This document shows positions 22,718-33,660 of a DNA stretch of 64,000 nt, one piece after another. Made by a program: the position numbers and the translations under genes. The first letter of the stretch is position 1; every line of letters begins with the position of its first letter. Origin of the DNA: Perkinsus olseni (lineage: Eukaryota > Perkinsozoa > Perkinsida > Perkinsidae); NCBI GenBank assembly GCA_013115135.1, contig JABANP010000005.1, forward strand, positions 62,001-126,000, given 5' to 3'. The notes beneath the pieces were generated by a model. It ran no database searches. It worked only from the letters and a program-made list of their open reading frames with translations, and was not told the origin of the DNA.

Positions 22718-25700
22718 ATGAAGTTTGAGAAACAGTTGCGACGCTACGCCATTGCAGAATGGGCCGATAACTATATAGATTATCGTCGTCTCAAGAAGGC
22801 ACTGAGAAGGAGTGTAATACACCAGTAGATTATTACAGCATCAATAGCTGGACACTGTGGCGTGGAGTGTCGTCTAACATGATCATCAGGTGCATAGGAG
22901 TCGTCGACTACAGAGTAGTATCCATGATGCATCATCAATCGAGGATCTTATGCGGAGGTCAAGGGACTATAGTCTAGGGGCAACTCAAGGTGGCCTGCCT
23001 CCCGAGCCCCATCAGGTACTACTATCAGGGCGGATAATATAACAACAGTGTTAAGCATATCACCAACTAACGTCCGGTCTCACCACTGACTTTTAACCTT
23101 CGTCTCACTATCGAATAAGTCGCATTTTATTATTACCTAACACAAGTCCTATCAACCCCGTGCCTGCATGTGGCCCCATGGCCACAGACATGATGATCCT
23201 CTGTGTAGATTCTGGGTATATCACCGTCCTCCTTCGTAAACAGTGAGACGTCATTAGATGAATGGTATCAACTGTTAGAGCTGCAGATACGCAAGGTTAA
23301 CATATTCTTTGAGTAATATCATGCTACTAAGGCACCAACCCTCACTTCGCTGCCCTCATAACCCTCTCTTCAGGCTACAATACGAAGACCTGGAGTCCCA
23401 AGTGGTCGAGACAGAGAAGCTGGTGTAAGGAGGGAAAGAACACTATCTGTATTGTCGTGATGATGATGTTCATATCCTCAGTCATTCAATAGCATCATCT
23501 TCCTCATCGAGTGGTAGTGGCTCTAGTATTGGTATTGCAACGCAGTACCATCAGCATCAATCGCCTGTATATGCACAAGAACATCAGCAGCATGAAAGTG
23601 ATGATCTGAATGGAAGACAGATAGAATACCCATACAACCCCTCTGAGGGCAATCTACAGGCCCCACTCATACGGGAGAAGCGCCATCGGAGCCCGGAGGA
23701 AACTCACAACAGTAATATTGTTCGAATGCCAACCTTCTGTCTGCTGTTTCTCCATCCATAGTTTGGCCACTTACGTATTATCTCAGCCCAAATGATGATG
23801 CGAGCCGAGAATGCTATAGCTAACCTGACGGAGAGGATAGACCTCCTACGTTCATACTCAAGGCTCAATCATCTAGCTGTTGCCAAGGTAGTAGTAGTGA
23901 ACACTAGCTCGCAAGGAGCAACTCCGTACTAGCAGATACTGAAGAAGCATGATAAGGTTACCCGGATCGGTCTATCTCAAGTGCTCATGCCAGAAGTGTC
24001 CTCACAGCCGTTCTATGACCTCGGACGTTTAGATGCAGTAGGGTGAACGATGATGATGCTGATGAGGCGTTCATTGCGGCATTTGTCAGTTGGATAAACG
24101 TCTGCAACGTCTAGTGCCGTGTACAAATCCAAGCGAGGGAGACCAACAATTCCTAAAGAGATTACGCTACTTTAGGGAGCATATGGGAGGTGGACACTCG
24201 AAACTGTAGGTCCCTTTATCATACGACACCACGACCATCATTCGAACCTATTAACAGGTTGCGAGGATTCTATGTTGGAGTATCGGTGATGCTGATGATA
24301 GACCTTATTGTCCTTATATGTATTCCTCACACCAACCCTAACTTCGATGAGGCGGCCTTCTTTGCCAGTCTAACGGCCTTCAGGTAACAGTTGTACTACT
24401 AGCATCATGGTCGTAACATTCTTAAACGCTTCTCATTCGTTCCATATCTACAGGTTTGTATTCATGTGTTCATTGGCTTTATGGTCTGCCGGCTGGGCTA
24501 TGAAGTAATAACAATACTAACACAGTGTATTCGTCACATCCCCTTCAGTGTACTGGAGACCTACTCTGTCAACTACCTTTTCCTACTGGATTGTGACCCC
24601 AATATCGAAGTTAGATCGGATACTTTATTTAACATAGCAGCTGTACACACCAGTCTCTTTATCCTCTTTTTTGGACTGTAAGCCTCCTTCCCCTCCTCCT
24701 GCCATCAATCATGCTACCCTCAGATACGTAGTAGATTATAAATTCGCTATATTTGGGTATCATGGATACTATGTAGTGTACCCGGCCATACTCCTCTTTT
24801 TCTGGCTTGTATCTATGTTTTGGCCCCATGACGTGAGCCCTACCACTTCAAGTATAAAGGCTTATCTTCCCCTCCACCTTCGTACAGGTATTCCGGCTTC
24901 GCTATCGTAAGGGTATAGCGATGTCACTGTGGAGAACAGTGAAGGCTCCGTTCGGAGGCTCGGTTACCTTTGCTGATAATATCACCGGTGATGTTCTTAC
25001 TAGTGCAGTTAAACCCCTCCAGGTAAGTATCGCTAGTAGTGTTAGTCACTTAATGCTCGCCATGCCTGCTGCTGTCTCCTCAGGATCTAGTCCTCGCATT
25101 CTTTTTCTTCTCCGCCCCGTTGGACATAGCTAGAACAAAGACTGAGAATCATCCCTTTCTTATACCATTGATAGCTTTCTTGCCGTAAGAATACTCGATA
25201 CCTGCATCTGCTGCTGCTGGTTATAGTCTGGGTAAGCCCCATAGCTTTATCTCAGGTACTGGTTCCGAATGATGCAATGCTTGAATCGATGGTGGGAGAC
25301 TAGGGAGACACGACACTTGTGGAACTTCGGAAAGTAAAGAGGGAAAACGGTTGCATGGAGCAGTGCTCAGTGGTACTCTCGCCTCAAATTAGGTACACAT
25401 GCGGTAACATCATGGTTGTGGTAACCGCCATCCCGCTCAGTGATTTTCCCTACTTCTCTGTCTACACTGAGAGGCTTATCTGGGTATTGACTCTCTTAAT
25501 CCAAGTTAATGATAGCCATACTTCCTTGTATTACCAGGTATTCGTCTATTGCCTATCATCTATGTATATGTACTGTTGGGATGTTGGTATGGATTGGGGT
25601 ATTGTCAGCTTCTCCACTACTGACCATACAGGTAGTAGTGGTCACTACTGCTAGGACTAGGACTTATTGAGTACCCAGGTACATTCCTTTCGAGGGAGCA

Positions 25701-26208
25701 TATGCTACCTCGCTGGATGTATGGTGCTGCCGCGTTCACTAACCTTATAGGTCGAACAACGTGGGCCCTTACTCTTATGCCTGCTCATACGGTGTTGAAG
25801 TCACCTGTGGGTTCACAGGTTTTGAGGACTGTTGTGGCTGGTATGGAAATCATGAGGTAAACTGCATCATCATCATTAGCTAGGGTATCCAAGCTTGGTT
25901 GTTCATCACAGACGAGCCCAGTGGTTTATAATTCGATGCGAATTTGAACACCTTACGAATGCAAGCAAGTATCGATCACTTCTTTGGGTGCCACCACTCA
26001 TCTCGAAGGAAGATTTGCATGCTACAAGTAGGTCTGCCATTGTAACTGCACGGTGATCGTTAACTATGTGCTTTCAGGGAAGAGAATGAAACCTCTGTTC
26101 ACTGTGAATGTAAAGTCTATTGCAGTAGATCCATCCTGGGGTATAAAAGATACGGCCGTGGCCGCTATGAATTCTGTACGATCTCGAGGGGAATCCTTCG
26201 CACCTTAG
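22718..26208 (+). CDS. SPX-EXS phosphate exporter (XPR1/PHO1 type), multi-exon
   Basis: The first exon is a textbook SPX start: MKFEKQLRRYAIAEWADNY followed by YRRLKKAL, the inositol-pyrophosphate-sensing lysines. Later SPX helices occur at about 23258-23420 (LQIRKVNIFF, LQYEDLESQVVETEKLV). A Ser/His-rich linker (23430-23720) precedes the EXS membrane part. Its landmarks are RLRGFYVGVSVMLMIDLIVL, MMQCLNRWWETRETRHLWNF, YCWDVGMDWGIV and QWFIIRCEFEHLTNASKYR. The last exon ends at a TAG (26206-26208). More than ten short introns interrupt it. XPR1 and PHO1 proteins export inorganic phosphate when inositol pyrophosphates bind SPX. Exon borders are approximate. Confidence 0.85.
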
Positions 26209-26720
26209 AAGCTACTATCATCACATCTACATTTTTCTCAAGTTTCTCCAACTTGTTGCCTGTTGTTGAGTTCCTTCTACTCCCCTCTATTTTTGCCTTG
26301 GGTCAATTGTTTCCCCTCCGGGAGAGTAGGCTCTAGAGGTGTTGGCTCTAGTCAGGGACATGCTGGAGATCGCGTACACAAAATCATCGCGGGGCACGTT
26401 GGTGATGATGTTGTTCGTTGTTTGCTCATAGTTTGTGATATGTTGTTGAGTGAGGAACACAACTTGCTGCGCGTAAATAAGCGCATCGTAGGCGTATCAT
26501 CTAGATAAAAACCTCTCTGGTGTGGCGTTGCGTATCATACATGTAACAAATATATGTATATTGATGACCTCTTCATCCCTTACACATTGTCCACCCTCTC
26601 AACACGAAGCGGTCAGTTTTAAGAAAACGAGTTACTAAACTATCAAATGTACGATCATACAATATGAGTGATATCTGCAACTGTATCCGGGCTACTGTAC
26701 TCAGTGGGTGGTATGCCCTT
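26209..26720. other. Intergenic region between convergent genes
   Basis: Convergent 3' ends: the SPX-EXS gene stops at 26208 and the synaptojanin-like gene at 26721. A short plus frame (26263-26508) has no motif and may be chance. Both 3' UTRs presumably lie here. Confidence 0.45.
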
Positions 26721-29700
26721 TCACAGTAGTAAGTCAGGAGGGCCTTCGGCGGTATCACCTTGCGGAGGCGCTTGCCTTTCCGATCGGAGATCACGGACGG
26801 TGCCCTCGTTACTACTGCTACAGGCAAAGAAGTTATCGTCGACCACGACATAATCATCTTCCACCAACCTATTCGGCTTCCCCATTTCAGATGAGGAGGG
26901 AGTCGCACTTTCGAAGGGTCCAAAGTAGTCGTCCGTGAGGTTGTTGGTGGGGGAAGCAGCACCTCCACCACTACCATCCCGTGAAAGCCTACGCTTTATT
27001 TCCGGCTCGGACACCCAAGACAGCAAATCCACCTCGGGTGCTGAGCTAGTATTTGATAGCCTGTTCGTCTGTTGAGCGGGGGGCCGCGTCGTCGAGCATG
27101 GAACAGACATCCGCGCTGGGCGACGTTTCACTCTGACTGGTGAACGGACAGTAGGGAGATCAACGGCAAGTTTGAAAGTGGCACTAACTGGCTTGTGATC
27201 TGACGAAGTGTACCTGAGAATGAGGGCTAACACCCTGAAAACTCCCTCCTCGGAAGTAACCTGTGATGAGACTGGTAGGTTTCATTGACCAGGGCTCTGT
27301 GGGGTGTGCATTGATAGAAGATTCTATCACACCAACTTGGACATCTGTTCACAGCTAGCTGCATCGTTTCTGGCTCAAACCTGAGCTAGGACCATGCGGC
27401 AACATGGTACCATGTAGTGGTAGTACTTGTAAGTGGGCATGAAGTTGGATATCTTGCCTTCGTTGCACTCCACGAGGGTGGTATCTGTGCACTCTCCTTG
27501 ATAGTACTGGTCATATTGAGCCAGTCTCTCTGATGACATGTAGGATGATTGATGGCATAGGTTAGTGGACGTTACTACCAAAGTCGCCCGTGTCGAGCAG
27601 TGCCACTGCAGTATCTCTATCACAGTTGAGACGGAAATTGAAGTCTCCAAGTAAGAAGAGCACCCTCCGTTGAAGAGGCTGGCCCATCGTAGTGTACTGT
27701 TCCCTAACCTGCTGTCGGTATTCGCTTGTTATCATATGCAGCTGCTCATTCCGTATATCCATCATTCTGAGTACAGCAGAGAGATGACAAGTCCGATGCC
27801 TCCGGGACCATGTCCTCGGCAGAGCGACTGTCGTGGCTGGTACTGCTACTACCTCTCACCAGCCTCGAGATGGACGCTACACATTGAGATGAGAGTATTA
27901 TGCAGCTTCATGCTGAGTAACACACCACCCTTATTCCCGTGGGCACCGCCAAGGCCTGATATCGACTCCTCAAGCGCAGTGTTGTTAGCAGCATGAGCCC
28001 CACTAGTACCTCCCTTTATTTTCCTTAGTATGCACATGAGATATCTCTCTAGCCAGTGATTCCCTAACCCATACTGAGATGTACAGTCCTACCATGGTTA
28101 TACATTGTACCTGCCATTGGCCACTCTTTCACTATCATCATACCAGGCCTTGGCCTACTTCAGTGTAATGCACTCTATCCTGTCTGGGTATACCCTGCTT
28201 CTTTTGGTAGTTATCGAAGAGGCTACATAATACACGGTTGAATTGAGCCCTCCGCACTTCATGCTCGGTCTCCCCCTCGAACTTGCTCGTCATCTGCATG
28301 GAGCTATCGTTATCGGTTGTAACGAGGAAGACGATGGTGGATGAGCTTACCATTCTGAACCCTCTCTTCAGAATAGCAGTCGCGTCCAAGTCGACAAACT
28401 CCTGCATACCAATAATATATACCTGATACCACAACATCCACAGATGCCCACCACGGCTCATCGGGTACGGCGTTACATCTCTAAGATAGGAATCCTCATC
28501 ATCAGTACTATTGGTAGAATGATGATGATGATGGTGATACGACAGTCTAAGCCAATCAGCCAAGTCTTCGCCATTCCATGCCCTACTAGCATTGATGTTC
28601 CAAGTACCAACCCATATGGAGAGCTTTGAGCCTGATGATGGCACTCTAGAATGAAGTAGGGTCATAAGAAGCGTTGACATACACTCTGCTGTATCCGCTG
28701 TAGTGCTTGAGGGCTCGGAGCTATCATCTTCCGCGTTACTGCTTGTTTCCAGCGTACCTTCATGAGGCTGATAGACGAGTACCTCATACATGAGAGGTAA
28801 TCACTCTCTGTTGCCTTCTCCATGGGACCTCCTCCTGCCAGTGATGATGATGACGACGTCGATTGACGGTTGTCCCTAGACTGCTTGCCACTGGTGGTAA
28901 GGTCGCGGCGAAGAGTAAGAGAGGCATCTATCGCTGACTGACGGTCACGGTCCTCTCCGAAGTTATTCTTTACGTATCTAACAGGAGGCAGCGATGGCAG
29001 CAGCAGAAGCAGCAGTGGCAGAAGTAGTGCTACTACCTATTGGCGCTCCTGAGCATCTGCTGCATGGAGTTCTGCCAGGAGCTCTGGCCTGTTGTGACCA
29101 ACTCTGTTAGTACCGAGCCAGTACCGGTATAATGCATCTGAATGAGTCGTCAGGTGTGGTCGGATGGATCGAATACAGGAGTATTATTTACAGATATCTG
29201 ATCTCCATGCTCGGCCCACAGGGTGGTGAGGACCTTCTTAGGGTCACCGTAATCATCATACTTTACTCCGAGCCCGGCTAAGATTTTACGTAGGATAAAA
29301 CATGAGAAGGCCAGCTGACCTGTCGGCAAGCGGCACTAGTCGGTTATCAACCCTAGACCACGTTACCTGCGTTGGTACGATCTAAACAGTCTAAACAGTT
29401 GGTCCTGATGACCCCGACTTGCTCCTTATGGGTGCTGGGTTGCCACCATTGGAACCTGCGATGATGAATGATAAGCCGTGAACTCTGGAGCATAGAGCCT
29501 ACTCCAGAGCCTTGGCCTCTCCTGATGATACAATAGTATCCAACACAGCATCAACATCTAAGGATAGAAGAATGATGGACAATGCGGCCGCCGTACAGAA
29601 GGGCCCACCTTGCTCCTTGACCATTTTATGGAAGTCGAAGTCTAGGATACTGAATACCCCATCATCAGCAAAGTGGGATTCATCCATGATATCCTTCAGG

Positions 29701-31117
29701 GCATCAGTGAGTCTTTGCTCCTGCCCTAACAACATAGTGCATGCTGTCTACCTGCACTTGTGCCCTCCCCATCACCCTTCCCTGTAGCCAGTAGATTGAC
29801 AAAGAGGCAGCCATGTGGGCCATACCGGTCCAATATGCCTTGGATATGCTTATCATATGCAGAGGCACTGAGCCTAGCGTTTCTAGTGATATCCAATTTC
29901 ATAGTACCTATACGGTACCAGAACTACACCACTGCATCATCTTGAGCGAAGAATTACTCCCTTCTTGTTGCCAGAATGCAGGTATAGATCCCCTTATCTG
30001 GGTATGGGCCGCTACTATTTCTCGGCCCTCCCGTAATACCAACATTTCCGTCTCGACATAGTTGGCAACATGGCCATCATCATCTATGCCTCTATGATGA
30101 TATCTGTTATCATCACTTAAGACTTACAGACGCCCTGACATGGTACTACCTAGTGCCAGCCCTAGCACAGCTCCTTCTCCCAATGAGCATGACTTGGTAC
30201 CCTCTAGCCACCGTAGCAGGTCCACAGACAGATCCCTGCGGCAAGTACAGTCCGACAAAGACCGCAAGAGGTTGATCTCTCACCTGCATCAGTGGGGTGC
30301 ACCACTGGTCCACGCCATGAAAAGGGTGGCTGGTACCAAGCATGTTGATGGTCATAGCCCTATTCCAGCAATAGAGCGGATCGGCCGTATCCCAGATACC
30401 TATGTATCACCCCACATCCCTCCTCCTCCTCCTCCTCCTAGCAGCAGCACCCTACCCTGCTCATTGTGTTCGGCATGCCATTGTTGCCCATGGGTTATAT
30501 CATACGTACGACAATAATAAAAACCACCTCCAGAGATGAGTCTAACATTGGTCGGTGGTAGATTGGCCATTGGCCACCATTGCTACTACTACCGTTCAAC
30601 ACGTTTAGCAATCACATCTGGGAGGATGTTATCATCAGGTTGGGATACTCCCGGGGCAGCTTGTCCTACCGACGACACCCCAGCAGATTGCCTTGTCGAT
30701 TGATCGGTGGTCGTAGTGGCATACCTCCTGGCCTGAGCGGCATTACTACCATTACATACGACCTGACATCCCTCCCTCACCCTATAGGGTATGCATCTTG
30801 TATTCTGGACCTCCATGATAACATGTCCCCCTGGTAGTCGGGCCACAGGGGCAGCATCAGTACACAATACAAGATACGCGCCAGAGGCCGCCACACCCCT
30901 TACCAGTACCCGCTGGGGACTCCGGACAGCTGCATACTACTGTACCTGGAACCTCGACGGAGTACCATTCACGAGGGTATGATAAAGTAGTACTACCCAG
31001 TACGGCTGTAGCCTGCATCTCATCCAGGACCATATCTTTATGTTGGCCAGCCTCTACAACGTGTGCTGATCCAACCTTACGGTTATCCAGCACCAAGGTC
31101 TCCTTCGGCGAGTCCAC
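26721..31117 (-). CDS. Synaptojanin-like phosphoinositide phosphatase: Sac domain plus inositol 5-phosphatase domain, multi-exon
   Basis: Read on the minus strand, the Sac domain comes first. GAYLVLCTDAAPVARLPGG lies at about 30890, IRGSIPAFW at about 29990, DFDFHKMV at about 29640, and the catalytic CX5R(T/S) motif CLDCLDRTN at about 29375. It closes with an HYTGTGS motif near 29130. A variable linker follows (about 28800-29050). The 5-phosphatase domain has WVGTWNIN (28600), GGAHGNKGGV (27940), LGDFNFRL (27640), RCPSWCDRIFY (27330) and SSDHKPVSA (27200). The C-terminal 150 residues are Ser/Pro-rich with DYFGPFES, reminiscent of endocytic adaptor motifs. The two domains act on different phosphates of PI(4,5)P2 and related lipids during membrane trafficking. 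The true start may lie upstream of 31117. Confidence 0.85.
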
Positions 31118-31555
31118 GTGTCGTATTACCTACAGTCCATCAGCATGGCCACTACCATCGTAACAACCAGCCCAATCCTACTATGCTCCTTTCGCAAATA
31201 GCAATACTATATCCAAGGGATGTATTCCCGGTCCCAGGAGCGCTGCTGCTGCCCTCTGTGATGGAAGGCCACCTGAAGATATCACCCTGCATCACCAGGA
31301 ACCTTAATCTCTCATCGGCCCTACTCTCCCTCGGTATTCTGACTAGCCACACCTTGGGAAGGCCAGTTAACAGGAGTCCAATCCATCACAGACTACTCTC
31401 GGTTAAAAACGTGATTGTAGTAATGATGATCCGCTAAAAGCGCTCGCCCAGTCAATAATACAATACCGTTTTCGTTGAATATGCTCATAGACGAAGCAAC
31501 AGTAGCTCAGCATCGTCGACATGAGGATAGCGATGGCCTGTAAGGGAGTATATAA
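31118..31555. other. Divergent intergenic region
   Basis: This lies between the putative starts of the minus-strand synaptojanin-like gene and the plus-strand methyltransferase-family gene. Open frames on both strands lack motifs; part could encode the N-terminal exon of either gene. A TATAAA string occurs at 31551-31556, immediately at the proposed ATG, so it is unlikely to be a TATA box for that start. Confidence 0.35.
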
Positions 31556-32909
31556 ATGCCTCCCAAGGCCCTGGCCGGCGCCTACCTACTTTTTGCCTCG
31601 ACTTCTGGTGTCGAGAACAGTAGTGTAGTGTCCTCAAGCTACAGCCTACTACATGCTGGCCTTGAACCATTACTATCTCCAAAGGAGGTGATGTATTACT
31701 ACCAGGGAGAGGTCATCATGCCCATTATCAGTTAGGCTACTGCTTACGAGACTATAGAGGATGTATTCGAGAAGTAGTACACTGATAGTGGGTATGGCGG
31801 ATATTGACAGCAGCAGATTCCAAATATATTGCCATGGCCGTTGGCTTGGTGTACAAGTATTACAGAGCCCTAACGATCTACTGTACATACAGAATGTCCT
31901 CACTGAGGTCAGGCCTGATGTCGTTATAGAGGCAGGCACTTACAAGGTGACTGCTACCTTGGATGTAGGCAATACCATACTTTGCGTGATGTTAGGGTGG
32001 GCTTACGGTGTACATAGCATCAGTACTAGAGGCCTTGAAGGGTCTGGAGCGTGAAGACTGGGACCCGATGGTTATCACGATAGATCGTAATGACCCTAGC
32101 CAGGTAATGGAGGTACATAGGCTAAATGGTTCTACTACCTGTAGTAGGTGTTCGATAGGGAATGGTTCTGTCCTGTGTGTCAAGAGTGCACCAAAGCATG
32201 GCAGACACCCTTATGGCAGAGGTGAAGCGTAGAACTGTAGTATTACTCGTTACCGCGTAGTACTACATGTTAGGCGAGTACATTTTATACAAGGATACAG
32301 TGACCAAGTTGATGTGTTGATGGAGGTAGAAGACATGCTCAGGTCTAAACAGGGCACGGTCCAGAGTAGTGGCAGGAACATAACGGTACTGCCATGTAGA
32401 GTCATGCTTCCAGAGAGGATGGTAGGTGCTCATAACACTGGATGCATCTCATGAAGCTGAAGGGGTATTAACCGAGCTGCTCATGTATTCACCACTAGTG
32501 TCGACAGACAGCTACATTATAGTACAGGTAATAGGAAGATGAGGGCGTCGTCGAATCATGGGGGGATCCTCGTCAGGATGCTAGACTAGATCGGTTATGG
32601 AAGAAGCCTGCAGTGTTTGCGGCTACTGCAGCCTTCCTACAGTTCACCTCTGACTTTTACTGGGATAGGACAGTAGGTTATGGTCTCCTCCTAGTTAGAG
32701 TCGGAGTGGCAAGTTGCCACTGGCAACCTTCCTACAAGGTCCCTATATACGGCTCATCACAGCATATGTATCTGAGGAGAGTGTCTTCGTCTCATTTGGG
32801 GTCCCTCCAGTCCAGTCGGATCTCGGCTAGCGATGATGGTAGCATGAAGAGATTTCAGAGCCTTTTGAAGGTCAGGGATGCATTCATGAGAAGTCTTCGA
32901 TGGGCATGA
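31556..32909 (+). CDS. CmcI/rhamnosyl O-methyltransferase family protein (cephalosporin hydroxylase-like), multi-exon
   Basis: Landmarks follow the order of this SAM-dependent family: RWLGVQVLQSPNDLLYIQN, then RPDVVIEAGTYK joined across an intron (about 31947-31995) to GGLTVYIASVLEAL. Next come MVITIDRND, RVHFIQGYSD, and VLITLDASHEAEGVLTELL with YSPLV, the counterpart of VLV.LDS.H...HVL.EL..Y.PLV. The Asp and His of LDASH sit where metal or SAM-site residues lie in the family. The C-terminus has FTSDFYWDRTV and probably MYLRRV. An apparent +1 shift before VLITLD disappears if a 44-nt GT-AG intron from the GTACTG at about 32389 is removed. The family is mostly bacterial, so transfer is possible, but the gene carries several native-type introns. 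Substrate is unknown. Confidence 0.72.
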
Positions 32910-32976
32910 ACTGTGGTGTTGGGAGGATTCACTGTATTGATAATCTTCGCCGCCACACTAGTGATTTCCGGTTCCT

Positions 32977-33410
32977 ATGGCTCCCCATCGATCGACTGGT
33001 ACCTTCCTATGCTGCCTGTGCGGCTTCAAATGTCGTTACGACTATGTTGGCCAGTCACCACCTTACGTTGACTCAAGTGATATGGTATTCCTAGAAGAGG
33101 TATACTCCTTGCAGTCCCCTTTCAGTGGAAGTAAGTTGTCCAGCCATGTCGAAGTCCCTTTACTAACTGGTTTCTCAGCCACGGACTCCCCAGTAATAGT
33201 GCTCGGTGCTGAGTGCTCCTGTTGTGGTAGGAAGGTGTGTACTGATGCAGCATGCAGTGTATTCTACAAGAAGAGGTAGTCCCCACCACCCGTGGAGCAG
33301 TACTAGTGTGTAACATGACTATGACCAGGTACTGTCGGGAGTGTGTAATGAAAGACCGTCATAATAATCTAGACCTGCCCCCTGTGCTGTTGAAGGCAAT
33401 GAAGGGATGA
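32977..33410 (+). CDS. CDPF1: Cysteine-rich DPF-motif protein, CDPF1 family (2 exons)
   Basis: Exon 1 (32977-33275) contains the first Cys pair (CCLCGF), then MVFLEEVYSLQSPFS, which carries the family's DPF-like motif as SPF. VLGAECSCCGRKVC and DAACSVFYKKR follow. A 53-nt GT-AG intron (33276-33328) leads to exon 2 with CRECV and a stop at 33408-33410. The cysteine spacing and the VLG..CS.C...VC...CS.FY.KR core match this small conserved eukaryotic family, whose function is unknown. The Met at 32977 is chosen because it lies just ahead of the first Cys pair, as in the family. The Cys pairs probably bind zinc. Confidence 0.85.
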
Positions 33411-33660
33411 CCTGGTAGCCTCTAGGCAAGCAGATCAAAACTTAAGAGTCCTACGGAGATGAATGTGTACTCGGGTAATCGGCAAGAGCAATCGACGAGC
33501 TGTGGTGACGTGGTAGTGTCCAATCTAGTGCTACAACTTAGTGGCTTCTCTACGTCCAGTGACTTGTGTTCATCGAGTCTCCAAGATGAGGTATGATGAT
33601 ACTCATTGTAGTAGTTTGCTTTATTATAGCCCTAAACAACTGTGCGCACTGCTGCCCAGC

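Noticed and set aside
31551..31556. TATA box for the CmcI-family gene
   Set aside because: The TATAAA string abuts the proposed ATG directly, leaving no room for a transcription start and leader.
32380..32440. +1 frameshift in the CmcI-family gene
   Set aside because: A 44-nt GT-AG intron beginning at the GTACTG near 32389 removes the shift and joins conserved segments in phase.
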